In this document: positions 35,884-43,435 of the stretch, in pieces
Position numbering within the stretch: the stretch's first letter is position 1
Layout of the letters: each line of letters starts with the position of its first letter
DNA from: UBA6244 sp963676875
Lineage (GTDB): Bacteria > Bacteroidota > Bacteroidia > Bacteroidales > F082
Length of the DNA: 64,000 nucleotides
NCBI GenBank assembly: GCA_963676875.1
Contig: OY781436.1
Span: forward strand, 558,001-622,000
Direction: 5' to 3'
Notes under the pieces: model-generated
Database searches by the model: none
Told to the model about the DNA's origin: nothing
What the model saw: only the letters and a program-made list of their open reading frames with translations
Made by a program: the position numbers and the translations under genes

Positions 35884-36264
35884 ATGAGATCGAACGTATT
35901 AAAAAAACATGTGCTGTTAGTGGAAGATAACCTACTCAACCAAAAGTTTGCTCTGGCAGTACTTAAAATAAAGGGATATACTGCCGACTTAGCCGAAAAT
36001 GGCAAAATTGGTGTGGAACTTTACGAGAAAAACGAATACGACGCCGTTCTGATGGACATCCAAATGCCCATCATGAATGGCATTGAAGCAACCCAGAAAA
36101 TCCGGGAGATAGAGCAAAAAAATAATTGGCCACGCATAAAAATTGTTGCCGTTACAGCCTACGCCATGCCCGGAGACGAAGAACGCTTTAAGGATGCGGG
36201 CATCGATTTATATATCGCCAAACCATACAAAGGCGATGATTTGATCGCACTTATTCAACAGTAA
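35884..36264 (+). CDS. Receiver-only response regulator (CheY-like)
   Basis: 126 residues, a single REC domain with no output domain. The acidic pocket lies in HVLLVEDNLLNQKFALAVLK. The phosphorylated Asp58 is in AVLMDIQMPIMNGIEA, the switch Thr in VAVTAYAM and the conserved Lys in LYIAKPYKGDD. It is encoded 8 bases after the kinase, so it is the probable phosphate acceptor. Without a DNA-binding part it must act by protein contact or as a phosphorelay intermediate. The next gene (mazG) begins 3 bases after its stop. Confidence 0.93.
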   Translation: MRSNVLKKHVLLVEDNLLNQKFALAVLKIKGYTADLAENGKIGVELYEKNEYDAVLMDIQMPIMNGIEATQKIREIEQKNNWPRIKIVAVTAYAMPGDEERFKDAGIDLYIAKPYKGDDLIALIQQ

Positions 36265-36267
36265 ACC

Positions 36268-37047
36268 ATGAATACCACCACACAGAAGCTGGAGGCCTTC
36301 GAGAAACTACTCACCATCATGGATGAATTGAGGGCAGGGTGTCCGTGGGATAAGGAACAAACAACCGAAAGTCTGCGTCATCTTACCATCGAAGAAGTGT
36401 ATGAATTGTCGGATGCCATCCTCGACAAAAACCCCGAAGATATAAAGGGAGAACTGGGCGACTTGATGTTGCATCTGGTATTTTACGCCAAAATTGCCTC
36501 CGAAAAAGGACAATTCGACATAAAAGATGTACTGGATGGCATTTCCAAAAAACTAATCCACCGACACCCACATATTTACGCCGAAACCCAGGTGGCCAAT
36601 GCCGGTGATGTAAAAAACAATTGGGAAAAACTAAAACTAAAAGAAGGTAAGAAGTCGGTGCTTGAAGGCGTACCAATGTCCATGCCCCCATTGGTAAAAG
36701 CCTACCGCATTCAGGAAAAAGTAAAGGGCATTGGCTTTGATTGGAAAGCTCCCGACCAGGTATGGGAAAAGGTGGTGGAAGAAATGAACGAATTACAACA
36801 CGAAGTGGAGCAAAATTCTGATATTCTACGTGTTGAGGACGAATTTGGCGACCTCCTGTTTACGTTGGTGAATTATGCCCGTTTCATCGGAATCAACCCG
36901 GAAGATGCTCTGGAACGAACCAACCGAAAATTCATCAAACGATTTCAATTCATCGAAACCGAGTCGGCCAAAGAGGGCAAGTTGGTGCAAAACATGAGCC
37001 TCGAAGAAATGGATGAATATTGGAATCAAGCTAAAAAACTGGAATAA
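36268..37047 (+). CDS. mazG: Nucleoside triphosphate pyrophosphohydrolase MazG
   Basis: 259 residues with the usual two tandem MazG domains. It hydrolyses (d)NTPs to the monophosphate and pyrophosphate, removing aberrant nucleotides. The metal-binding EExxE...ExxD pattern is seen in TIEEVYELSDAILDKNPEDI and GELGDLMLHLVFYAKIASEK, and again in VEEMNELQHEV with EDEFGDLLFTLVNYARF. DKEQTTESLRHLTIEEVYE is the family N-terminal signature. It starts 3 bases after the response regulator and is followed 18 bases later by the PAP2 gene, so all are probably co-transcribed, although no functional link is known. Confidence 0.95.
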   Translation: MNTTTQKLEAFEKLLTIMDELRAGCPWDKEQTTESLRHLTIEEVYELSDAILDKNPEDIKGELGDLMLHLVFYAKIASEKGQFDIKDVLDGISKKLIHRHPHIYAETQVANAGDVKNNWEKLKLKEGKKSVLEGVPMSMPPLVKAYRIQEKVKGIGFDWKAPDQVWEKVVEEMNELQHEVEQNSDILRVEDEFGDLLFTLVNYARFIGINPEDALERTNRKFIKRFQFIETESAKEGKLVQNMSLEEMDEYWNQAKKLE

Positions 37048-37065
37048 TTCACGCACTTCTTTCCT

Positions 37066-37908
37066 ATGACCCAATACCAACCTTCCACGATTGTACTTAA
37101 AAAATGGCTTTGGCTGATTTTGTTGACCTTCTCAGTGGTTCAGGTAAACGCCCAAACACCCGGCAGATTCGATTATCCCGACCAACCCAACCTCAACTAT
37201 TTTAAAAGCTATGTGCCTGTAAGTCTGGCCTTGGTTTCGGCTCCGGCACACTGGAAAAAAAACCAATGGATTGTGGCCGGAAGTGTGGCCACGGCAGGCG
37301 TGTTGCTATATGTTTTTGATGACCAAATTGCCGACTTTTTCCAAAAAAACCAAAATACCGGACTTACCAACCTTTCCAAATACGCGCTGGAGCCATGGGG
37401 AAGCGGCGTTTATCCGGCGGTGTTGATGGGAAGCTTTTATGTGTATGGTCTTGCCGCCAAGGATGCCACAGCGCGGCAGGTTGCTTTGGGTGGTACCCAA
37501 GCATGGGTGATGAGCGCACTTACCGTTCAGGTAATTAAACACTTAACCCACCGCCACCGACCCTATCAGGATATCCCCTCCAATCCCCGGTTGTGGGAAG
37601 GTCCTTTTCATGGGTTTGAGTACACCTCTTTCCCTTCGGGCCATACCATCACGGCCTTTTCGCTGGCGGCTTTTCTTTCATCCGTTTACAAAGACAAACC
37701 CTGGGTGGCCATTGTTTCTTATGGTTTAGCTACGGGTGTGGGATTGGCAAGAGTTTACGACAACCAGCATTGGAGTAGCGATGTTTTTATTGGTGCCGCC
37801 CTCGGTTTCGGTATCGGCAAACTGGTGTTCCGGATGATGAAACCTAACTCGAAAATCACCTTGAATATGGGTAGCGAAGGTGGAGTGGGATTGTCATACA
37901 GATTTTAG
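37066..37908 (+). CDS. PAP2-family membrane-associated phosphatase
   Basis: 280 residues with a signal peptide (LILLTFSVVQVNAQ). The three catalytic PAP2 motifs are complete: KHLTHRHRP (K-x6-RP), SFPSGHTITAF (PSGH) and ARVYDNQHWSSDV (SR-x5-H-x3-D type, with Ala in place of Ser). It would dephosphorylate a lipid phosphate or pyrophosphate such as undecaprenyl diphosphate or lipid A phosphate in the periplasm. Substrate unknown. The C-terminal LNMGSEGGVGLSYRF ends like an outer-membrane strand. It follows mazG by 18 bases. Confidence 0.88.
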   Translation: MTQYQPSTIVLKKWLWLILLTFSVVQVNAQTPGRFDYPDQPNLNYFKSYVPVSLALVSAPAHWKKNQWIVAGSVATAGVLLYVFDDQIADFFQKNQNTGLTNLSKYALEPWGSGVYPAVLMGSFYVYGLAAKDATARQVALGGTQAWVMSALTVQVIKHLTHRHRPYQDIPSNPRLWEGPFHGFEYTSFPSGHTITAFSLAAFLSSVYKDKPWVAIVSYGLATGVGLARVYDNQHWSSDVFIGAALGFGIGKLVFRMMKPNSKITLNMGSEGGVGLSYRF

Positions 37909-37913
37909 AACGC

Positions 37914-37950
37914 ATAAAAAAAAGCCGCCCCAAAGGACAGCTTTTTTTGT
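37914..37950. terminator. Bidirectional terminator between the PAP2 gene and ahpC
   Basis: A- and T-runs flank a stem (AAAAAAAGCCGCCCC / GGACAGCTTTTTTT, with G-T pairs) and a small AAA loop. T-runs follow on both strands. It separates convergent genes whose stops are at 37908 and 37966. Confidence 0.75.
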
Positions 37951-37965
37951 GAGTATTGGCAAATA

Positions 37966-38598
37966 TTAATGATTGCTCAAATATTTGGCAACGCCTTCAG
38001 CTGAGGCTTCCATGGCATCCTGACCGGGTTCCCAGTTGGCAGGACAAACTTCACCAAATTCTTCATGAAACTGCCATGCATCTACAATGCGGATGGCTTC
38101 GTTGATGCTACGTCCTAAAGGAAGATCGTTGACCACCTGATGACGAACAACACCTTGTTTATCGATGAGGAACAATCCGCGATAGGCTACAGGTTCGCCG
38201 TCAAATTCGGCTTCACCATCTTCGTTGTACTCATATGTACCGGCCAACACGTCAAAATTTTCTGAAATGGTTTTGCTCAGGTCGGAAACCAATGGGTATT
38301 TTACCCCTTTAATTCCGCCATCCTTTTTCTCGGTATTCAACCAAGCCCAATGCGAGTGGGGTGAGTCGACCGAGCAACCTACAACAGCCACATTGCGTTT
38401 TTCGAACTCTTCAATTTTTTCCTGGAAGGCCAAAATTTCGGTGGGGCAAACAAAGGTAAAATCCAAGGGATAGAAAAAGAATATCACGTGCTTCTTTCCA
38501 ATGTATTGTTCCAGCGAAAATTTCTCAACAAACTCACCTCCGTTTACCACGGCTGTGGCTTCAAAAAGAGGGGCTTTTTTTCCTACTAATACTGACAT
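37966..38598 (-). CDS. Peroxiredoxin, AhpC/Prx1 type
   Basis: 210 residues. It reduces peroxides using thiols. The peroxidatic cysteine is Cys51 in FYPLDFTFVCPTE; the resolving cysteine is Cys185 in EEFGEVCPANW, so it is a typical 2-Cys enzyme. The fold markers VVGCSVDSPHSHWAW and YRGLFLIDKQGVVRH are present. The C-terminal YLSNH extension is of the ordinary type. No ahpF is adjacent, so its reductant is unknown (thioredoxin by default). It is monocistronic, with a promoter box 40 bases upstream and a shared terminator downstream. Confidence 0.95.
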   Translation of the reverse strand: MSVLVGKKAPLFEATAVVNGGEFVEKFSLEQYIGKKHVIFFFYPLDFTFVCPTEILAFQEKIEEFEKRNVAVVGCSVDSPHSHWAWLNTEKKDGGIKGVKYPLVSDLSKTISENFDVLAGTYEYNEDGEAEFDGEPVAYRGLFLIDKQGVVRHQVVNDLPLGRSINEAIRIVDAWQFHEEFGEVCPANWEPGQDAMEASAEGVAKYLSNH

Positions 38599-38637
38599 AA
38601 TCTATTTATTTATAATATTTAACGAAATAATTTGCGG

Positions 38638-38645
38638 CAAAATTA
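38638..38645 (-). promoter_or_regulatory. -7 box of the peroxiredoxin gene
   Basis: Minus strand TAATTTTG, a perfect TAnnTTTG, 39 bases before the ATG. No matching TTG upstream; AT-rich surroundings lower its weight. Confidence 0.45.
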
Positions 38646-38795
38646 AGAATTATTTTAAATAAGCCATATACCGATAGTTATAAATTTCGCATTTTGGCAA
38701 ACAGAAATTTTTAAAACCTCTGTTGGCGTGGGTGTTATCATATAACTCGAGCAAAACACCAAAACATCAGAAGATTCTTTTTAAACGAAAATCAT

Positions 38796-40325
38796 CTATT
38801 TTAACAGGTCTTCAAAAGGCACCAAAATGGGCATGTCTTTTTCAAAATCAAATAAGGTGATCTTTCTGATTTGATAATAGCTTTTCCAATAGGTCATCAG
38901 GGCGCGATAGTAGCCAATTTTGGCGTTATCATTATCAATTTGGGCCATATTAAGTTCGAGCACATCATTCACCTTGCCAATCATGTAGCGTTTTTGGGTA
39001 ACGTCGTAACGCTTTTGGGCAACGGTATCCGACTTGGCCGCAATGCGCAATTGGTTTTTCTGTTGATTAAATCGCATAACATTCACAAAAATATTTTGCA
39101 CATAGTCGATGCGTTCCTGATCCACCGAGGCCATTTCCAATTCCTGAGCTGATTCAGCCAACTTAATTTTCCCACGAGCCAATCCCCAATCCATCAACGG
39201 TATTTGAATCCCTAATGTAACGCGCTCCTCATCTAAGGGATTTGAATAGGCGTCCGTTAATTTACCACCGCTTTGAGTCAACCCTACAACGGCATATAAA
39301 TCAGCATCAAATCGCCCGTCCATTTTAGCCTCATTCACTTTGCTGTCGGCCACAATCAATCGCCGGCGAAAAGCAATACCCTCGGACGAATTATTCTGAG
39401 CTTCATCGATGGCACGGTCAGCAGGCACCTCAAAATGAGTGGTTTCGTCGGGTGGTATCAACTTAATGTCTTCCTCATCTTTTATACGCAAATATGACCT
39501 GAAATTGGCGATGCTTATCTGATAATTCAAGTCGGCATCCTCCACCGATGCATCTGCCTGAAGTAAATTTAGTTCCAACTGAAGCAATTCATTTTCAGCA
39601 ATTTTACCCAATTGGTAACGCCCTTTGGCGATGCGATAAAGGGTGTCGTAATTGGAGCGGTTTTTCAGGGCAATATCCTTTTGTATTTGCGCGATTAGCA
39701 GCGAGAAAAACCGATCAACTGCTTCGGATGCAACAGACTCATTGGCCTCAACCAAGGCTCGTTTGGCCTCCTCGTATTCCAAGGGTTGTATCTGCTTGTC
39801 CCATTTATATGCATTGTATTTAAATATTGGCTGACTTATTCCAAAGTTGATAATATTGGCCAAAAAACCGCTGGAAGTACTATCACTATCAGGAAAAAAG
39901 TTGGTGGTTTGTTGCAGCCCTGTATTCAAAAACACGCTACCACCTGTAAAGCCTACCTGCTGTTCCAGCGAAAGCGAAGCCATATATTTGGTATAACTTC
40001 TTTCCACATATTGTGATGTGCCATCATTAAAACTCAGAGCCTCAATACTCCTGTTTATATTAGGTATTTCACCATTTAAACTGAGTTGAGGCAGATAAGC
40101 TGCTTTATAATTACGATAGGACCAATAACTGATTTTAAATTTATGTCGTGCAATTTGTGCATCCGGCGATTGATCTTGTGCCAAACGAATCACCTGCGCC
40201 AGCGTGTACTCTGTGGTTTGTTGTGCTTGTATGGAAAGGCCAAACAACTGAAAGACAACTATTATCACGACTAAGGTTATCCTCCGTGACCACCCTTCCG
40301 GGAAAATTGAGTTTGATTTTTTCAT
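38796..40325 (-). CDS. Orphan TolC-family outer membrane protein
   Basis: 509 residues from the ATG at 40325. This start precedes the signal peptide (LVVIIVVFQLFGLSIQAQ), while the longer frame adds 59 unrelated residues and passes the promoter. The OEP pattern is present: EYTLAQVIRLAQDQSPDAQI, NFGISQPIFKYNAYKWDKQI in the first repeat and LGIQIPLMDWGLARGKIKLA in the second. No adaptor or pump gene is adjacent, unlike the TolC protein at 23122, so its partner lies elsewhere. The C-terminal FEKDMPILVPFEDLL tail is longer than in many TolC proteins. Confidence 0.87.
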   Translation of the reverse strand: MKKSNSIFPEGWSRRITLVVIIVVFQLFGLSIQAQQTTEYTLAQVIRLAQDQSPDAQIARHKFKISYWSYRNYKAAYLPQLSLNGEIPNINRSIEALSFNDGTSQYVERSYTKYMASLSLEQQVGFTGGSVFLNTGLQQTTNFFPDSDSTSSGFLANIINFGISQPIFKYNAYKWDKQIQPLEYEEAKRALVEANESVASEAVDRFFSLLIAQIQKDIALKNRSNYDTLYRIAKGRYQLGKIAENELLQLELNLLQADASVEDADLNYQISIANFRSYLRIKDEEDIKLIPPDETTHFEVPADRAIDEAQNNSSEGIAFRRRLIVADSKVNEAKMDGRFDADLYAVVGLTQSGGKLTDAYSNPLDEERVTLGIQIPLMDWGLARGKIKLAESAQELEMASVDQERIDYVQNIFVNVMRFNQQKNQLRIAAKSDTVAQKRYDVTQKRYMIGKVNDVLELNMAQIDNDNAKIGYYRALMTYWKSYYQIRKITLFDFEKDMPILVPFEDLLK

Positions 40326-40392
40326 TTTTTCGGTGATATATTGATTGTATGGTGATGTGTCAGGAAATAATATCCGACAGCATTTCCACTGA

Positions 40393-40400
40393 CAAAAATA
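40393..40400 (-). promoter_or_regulatory. Possible -7 box of the orphan TolC-like gene
   Basis: Minus strand TATTTTTG, a perfect TAnnTTTG, 67 bases before the ATG at 40325. No -33 TTG seen. Confidence 0.4.
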
Positions 40401-40491
40401 AAACTTCTCTACAGACGGATTATTGTTGGATAAAGAAAGTATTCTAAATATTTTACCCGACGAAGAAAAATTATAATTGCGAGCTAAGATT

Positions 40492-40521
40492 TTGAAATTC
40501 AATTCCTGTTTAGTAGTTTTG
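40492..40521 (+). promoter_or_regulatory. Promoter of the helix-hairpin-helix gene
   Basis: TTG (40492-40494), 19 bases, TAGTTTTG (40514-40521): an ideal Bacteroidota promoter, 22 bases before the ATG at 40544. Confidence 0.7.
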
Positions 40522-40543
40522 TTTCAGAATTAACCTTCGACCC

Positions 40544-41494
40544 ATGCTAAAACAGATAAAAAAATGGTTCTTACTGTTTTTCAGCTTAAACAAAAGCGAA
40601 CGAATGGGCATTCTCATACTCGTCATCATGGTGATTTTATTACTATTGGCCAACCTTTTCATGCCAATGATCGTAATGAATCGTCCTCAACTGCTGGAGG
40701 ATAAAGGGTTTCAAAATGAAATACAAGTTTTTAAACAAACCCAAACAGAAATTGGTGACTCCATTCGCATTCAGGCATTACAAAATTCCGGTCGTTTGGA
40801 CATGGAGCTTGCATCGCAAAAAATTAAACCCCAGACATTCGATCCCAACAAACTTCCAGAAGAACTTTGGCTGGAAATGGGCTTTTCTGCCAAACAAGTG
40901 ACTTCCATAAAAAAATACGAAGCCAAAGGAGGGAAATTTTACCAGAAGGAAGACGTGAAGAAACTATATTGCATATCAGAAGCTGAATACCAGATAATTG
41001 AACCATATATACAAATTAAATCGCCTTACAAAACGAAGCCTGCAAGAAAAAAAACACCTGCTAAAAAAAAGGAAAAGCCTTCGCTTATAATCACCGAAAT
41101 CAACACCGCGGATGCACAGGAAATAGAAACCAACCTCCAACTCAGCTCCTGGCTGGCCAAGCGGATGGTGAAATACAGAGAATTGCTGGGAGGATATCAA
41201 AATTCTAAACAATTAATGGAAGTCTATGGTATGAAAGCTTCGAAATACGAAACCATTCTAAATTATGTTACCATCGACACCACCCTAACAACAAAAATAG
41301 ATGTTAATAAGGTGGAGTTTAAGCAACTGCTCCGTCATCCCTATTTCGAATACGAAACCACCAAGACCATTATCAATGCCCGGAAAAAAGCAGGAGGGTT
41401 TAGTTCATTGGAAGACGTGAAGCAGAATTGTATGCTTCCTGACTCCCTTTTCCACAAGATCAGTCCATACATAAAGATAACACCGAAACAATGA
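40544..41494 (+). CDS. Membrane-anchored helix-hairpin-helix protein (ComEA-like)
   Basis: 316 residues. One membrane helix near the N-terminus (ILILVIMVILLLLANLFMPM, about 24-43) is followed by a linker. Three helix-hairpin-helix units come next: LWLEMGFSAKQVTSIKKYEA, INTADAQEIETNLQLSSWLA and VNKVEFKQLLRHPYFEYETT, each near a Gly-rich turn. A Lys-rich stretch (KTKPARKKTPAKKKEK) lies between the first and second unit. Such proteins bind DNA non-specifically; ComEA uses this for DNA uptake at the cell surface. In Bacteroidota the role is not established and this protein may only be a membrane-bound DNA binder. It has its own promoter. Confidence 0.8.
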   Translation: MLKQIKKWFLLFFSLNKSERMGILILVIMVILLLLANLFMPMIVMNRPQLLEDKGFQNEIQVFKQTQTEIGDSIRIQALQNSGRLDMELASQKIKPQTFDPNKLPEELWLEMGFSAKQVTSIKKYEAKGGKFYQKEDVKKLYCISEAEYQIIEPYIQIKSPYKTKPARKKTPAKKKEKPSLIITEINTADAQEIETNLQLSSWLAKRMVKYRELLGGYQNSKQLMEVYGMKASKYETILNYVTIDTTLTTKIDVNKVEFKQLLRHPYFEYETTKTIINARKKAGGFSSLEDVKQNCMLPDSLFHKISPYIKITPKQ

Positions 41495-41888
41495 CAACAC
41501 AGTGTAGTAATTTGTATACCAGCAATGTATAAAAAATCGAACATTAAACAACGGATGTTGAAGAGTGTTTTTGCTGTGGCAGTTGGTGGTTGGCAGTTGT
41601 AAATCTGAGGTTGCCTGAATAGCGTTGAACGTTTTCACTTTTTCCTTGTCCCTCCGCGTCCTTAGCGCCTCTGCGGAGAAAAAAGGCTGTTGGCTGTTGG
41701 CTCACCGATCACTGTCACTTCCGTCACTTAGTCACTTTTCCCTTGTCCCTCTGTCCCCATGCCCCCTCCTTGTCCTTAGCGCCTCCACGGTGAATACAAA
41801 CCCCAAAAAATGCACGACAGAGACACGAAGAAAAAAGACTAATAGCTGTTCCACGAATGTTGTATCTTCGGCGCAAAATTTTTTACTC
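41495..41888. other. Low-complexity intergenic region with C/T-rich repeats
   Basis: 394 bases. Two imperfect copies of a CCTTAGCGCCTC sequence occur (41660 and 41778 region), each in a CCTTGTCC(CTCCGCGT) context. A TTGGCTGTTGGCT run (about 41690) and TGTCACTTCCGTCACTTAGT C/T-rich stretches follow. A frame reads through this area into the next gene, but its composition (Leu/Ser/Pro) is not protein-like. A weak -7 box (TATCTTCG, 41863-41870) precedes the transporter at 41889. Confidence 0.6.
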
Positions 41889-43328
41889 ATGGGAAATATC
41901 GCCTCCACCATTAAACAATATCCACGCACTTTTTGGATAGCCAATACACTGGAGTTATTTGAAAGACTAGCCTGGTACGGGTTTTTTATGCTGTTCGCCA
42001 ACTACCTTACGGGCTCTTCCGAAAGTGGTGCCCTCGAATTTTCCCAATCGGAAAAAGGCTGGATTATGGGCGTGGGCACCGGAATACTGTACTTTCTACC
42101 CGTGATTACGGGAGCCATTGCCGACAAATACGGCTACAAAAGAGTGCTTATTATCAGCTTCAGCATTTATGTCAGCGCTTTTATTCTGCTACCTATGTTC
42201 GACTCCTTTGTGGGGGTTTTTATTATGTATATCTATTTGGCCATCGGAGCTGCCCTTTTCAAGCCCATTATTTCCGCCACCATTGCCAAAACCACCAACG
42301 ACAACACAGCCTCCATTGGCTTCGGAATATTTTATATGATGGTGAATATTGGTTCTTTTTTGGGACCTTTAATTACCTTACTCGTACGTCAGGGAAACTC
42401 TTACGACTTGGTATATTATATTTCTGCAGCTTTTATTTTTCTCAATTTCCTGTTGCTTTATTTCTACCGTGAACCCGATACACATCGGGACAGTGCCAGT
42501 TTTTGGCAGTCGATGAAATTGGTTTTCAGAAACATCTGGGAAGTGTTGCGCGATTTGAAATTTGTACTCTTTCTTGTGATCGTTTCCGGCTTCTGGATCA
42601 TGTACTTACAACTGTTTTTCACCCTTCCGGTTTTTATCGCCCAATGGGTGAACACCGAAAACATGTTTCACTTTTTTCAGGAATACCTACCCTTCGTTTC
42701 GACACATTATTCCGATGGCAACCAGATGGATCCTGAATTCATCACCAATTTCGATGCGCTCTTTATCGTGCTGTTCCAAATCATTGTGTCCTCGGTCGTC
42801 ATGCGCTGGAAAGCCCTATCAAGCATGATAGCCGGCTTTATCATTGCCTCCATCGGTATGGCACTAACTGTTTACACTCAGAATGTGATATTCATTTTGG
42901 TGGCCATGTTTATTTTTGCCATTGGAGAAATGGCCGCATCACCCAAAATAACTGAATATATTGGCAGGATTGCGCCGGCCAACAAAAAAGCTTTGTACAT
43001 GGGTTATTCGTTTATACCTCTGTTTTTAGGAAACTTAGGCGCAGGTTGGATTTCAGGCGATGTATACCAGCGACTTTCCGACAAACACACCATGGTTTTG
43101 AAAACCATCGCCGAAAAAGGCCTTTCGTCTGATGCAGGATGGAGTAAACAGGAATTTTTTACACATACAGCTCAATCCATGAACATGACCGACAATGAGT
43201 TTACACAATATCTGTGGAATACGTTTCACCCAAACAATATCTGGATGGTGATCTTCGGTATAGGTCTTATGGCGGCAGTACTTTTATGGCTTTACAACAT
43301 CATGCTCAAACCCGCAGCCAATGAATAA
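41889..43328 (+). CDS. POT/PTR2-family proton-dependent peptide transporter
   Basis: 479 residues, 12-14 membrane helices. It starts at ATG 41889 (GNIASTIKQYPRTFWIANTL), which fits the family N-terminus; the frame further upstream is repeat sequence. Family motifs are LELFERLAWYGFFMLFANYL in TM1 (the E-x-x-E-R type signature), GAIADKYGYKR after TM2, and FYMMVNIGSFLGPL near TM5. It imports di- and tripeptides with protons, or may carry another POT substrate. It stands alone, with a weak promoter match. Confidence 0.9.
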   Translation: MGNIASTIKQYPRTFWIANTLELFERLAWYGFFMLFANYLTGSSESGALEFSQSEKGWIMGVGTGILYFLPVITGAIADKYGYKRVLIISFSIYVSAFILLPMFDSFVGVFIMYIYLAIGAALFKPIISATIAKTTNDNTASIGFGIFYMMVNIGSFLGPLITLLVRQGNSYDLVYYISAAFIFLNFLLLYFYREPDTHRDSASFWQSMKLVFRNIWEVLRDLKFVLFLVIVSGFWIMYLQLFFTLPVFIAQWVNTENMFHFFQEYLPFVSTHYSDGNQMDPEFITNFDALFIVLFQIIVSSVVMRWKALSSMIAGFIIASIGMALTVYTQNVIFILVAMFIFAIGEMAASPKITEYIGRIAPANKKALYMGYSFIPLFLGNLGAGWISGDVYQRLSDKHTMVLKTIAEKGLSSDAGWSKQEFFTHTAQSMNMTDNEFTQYLWNTFHPNNIWMVIFGIGLMAAVLLWLYNIMLKPAANE

Positions 43329-43387
43329 GTTCTGAAAAAATTCACTGCAATTATCAACATTCGGCTTTTCGTATCGGTAGTTTTTAG

Positions 43388-43395
43388 TACATTTG
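43388..43395 (+). promoter_or_regulatory. -7 box of the T9SS cargo gene
   Basis: TACATTTG, a perfect TAnnTTTG, 40 bases before the ATG at 43436. Confidence 0.5.
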
Positions 43396-43435
43396 TGTGC
43401 TGATTAAAATTAAATGTTAACTAAATATTAAAATC

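Noticed and set aside
41625..41888. N-terminal extension of the POT transporter
   Set aside because: The frame is open but encodes Leu/Ser/Pro-rich repeat sequence; the family N-terminus begins at 41889.
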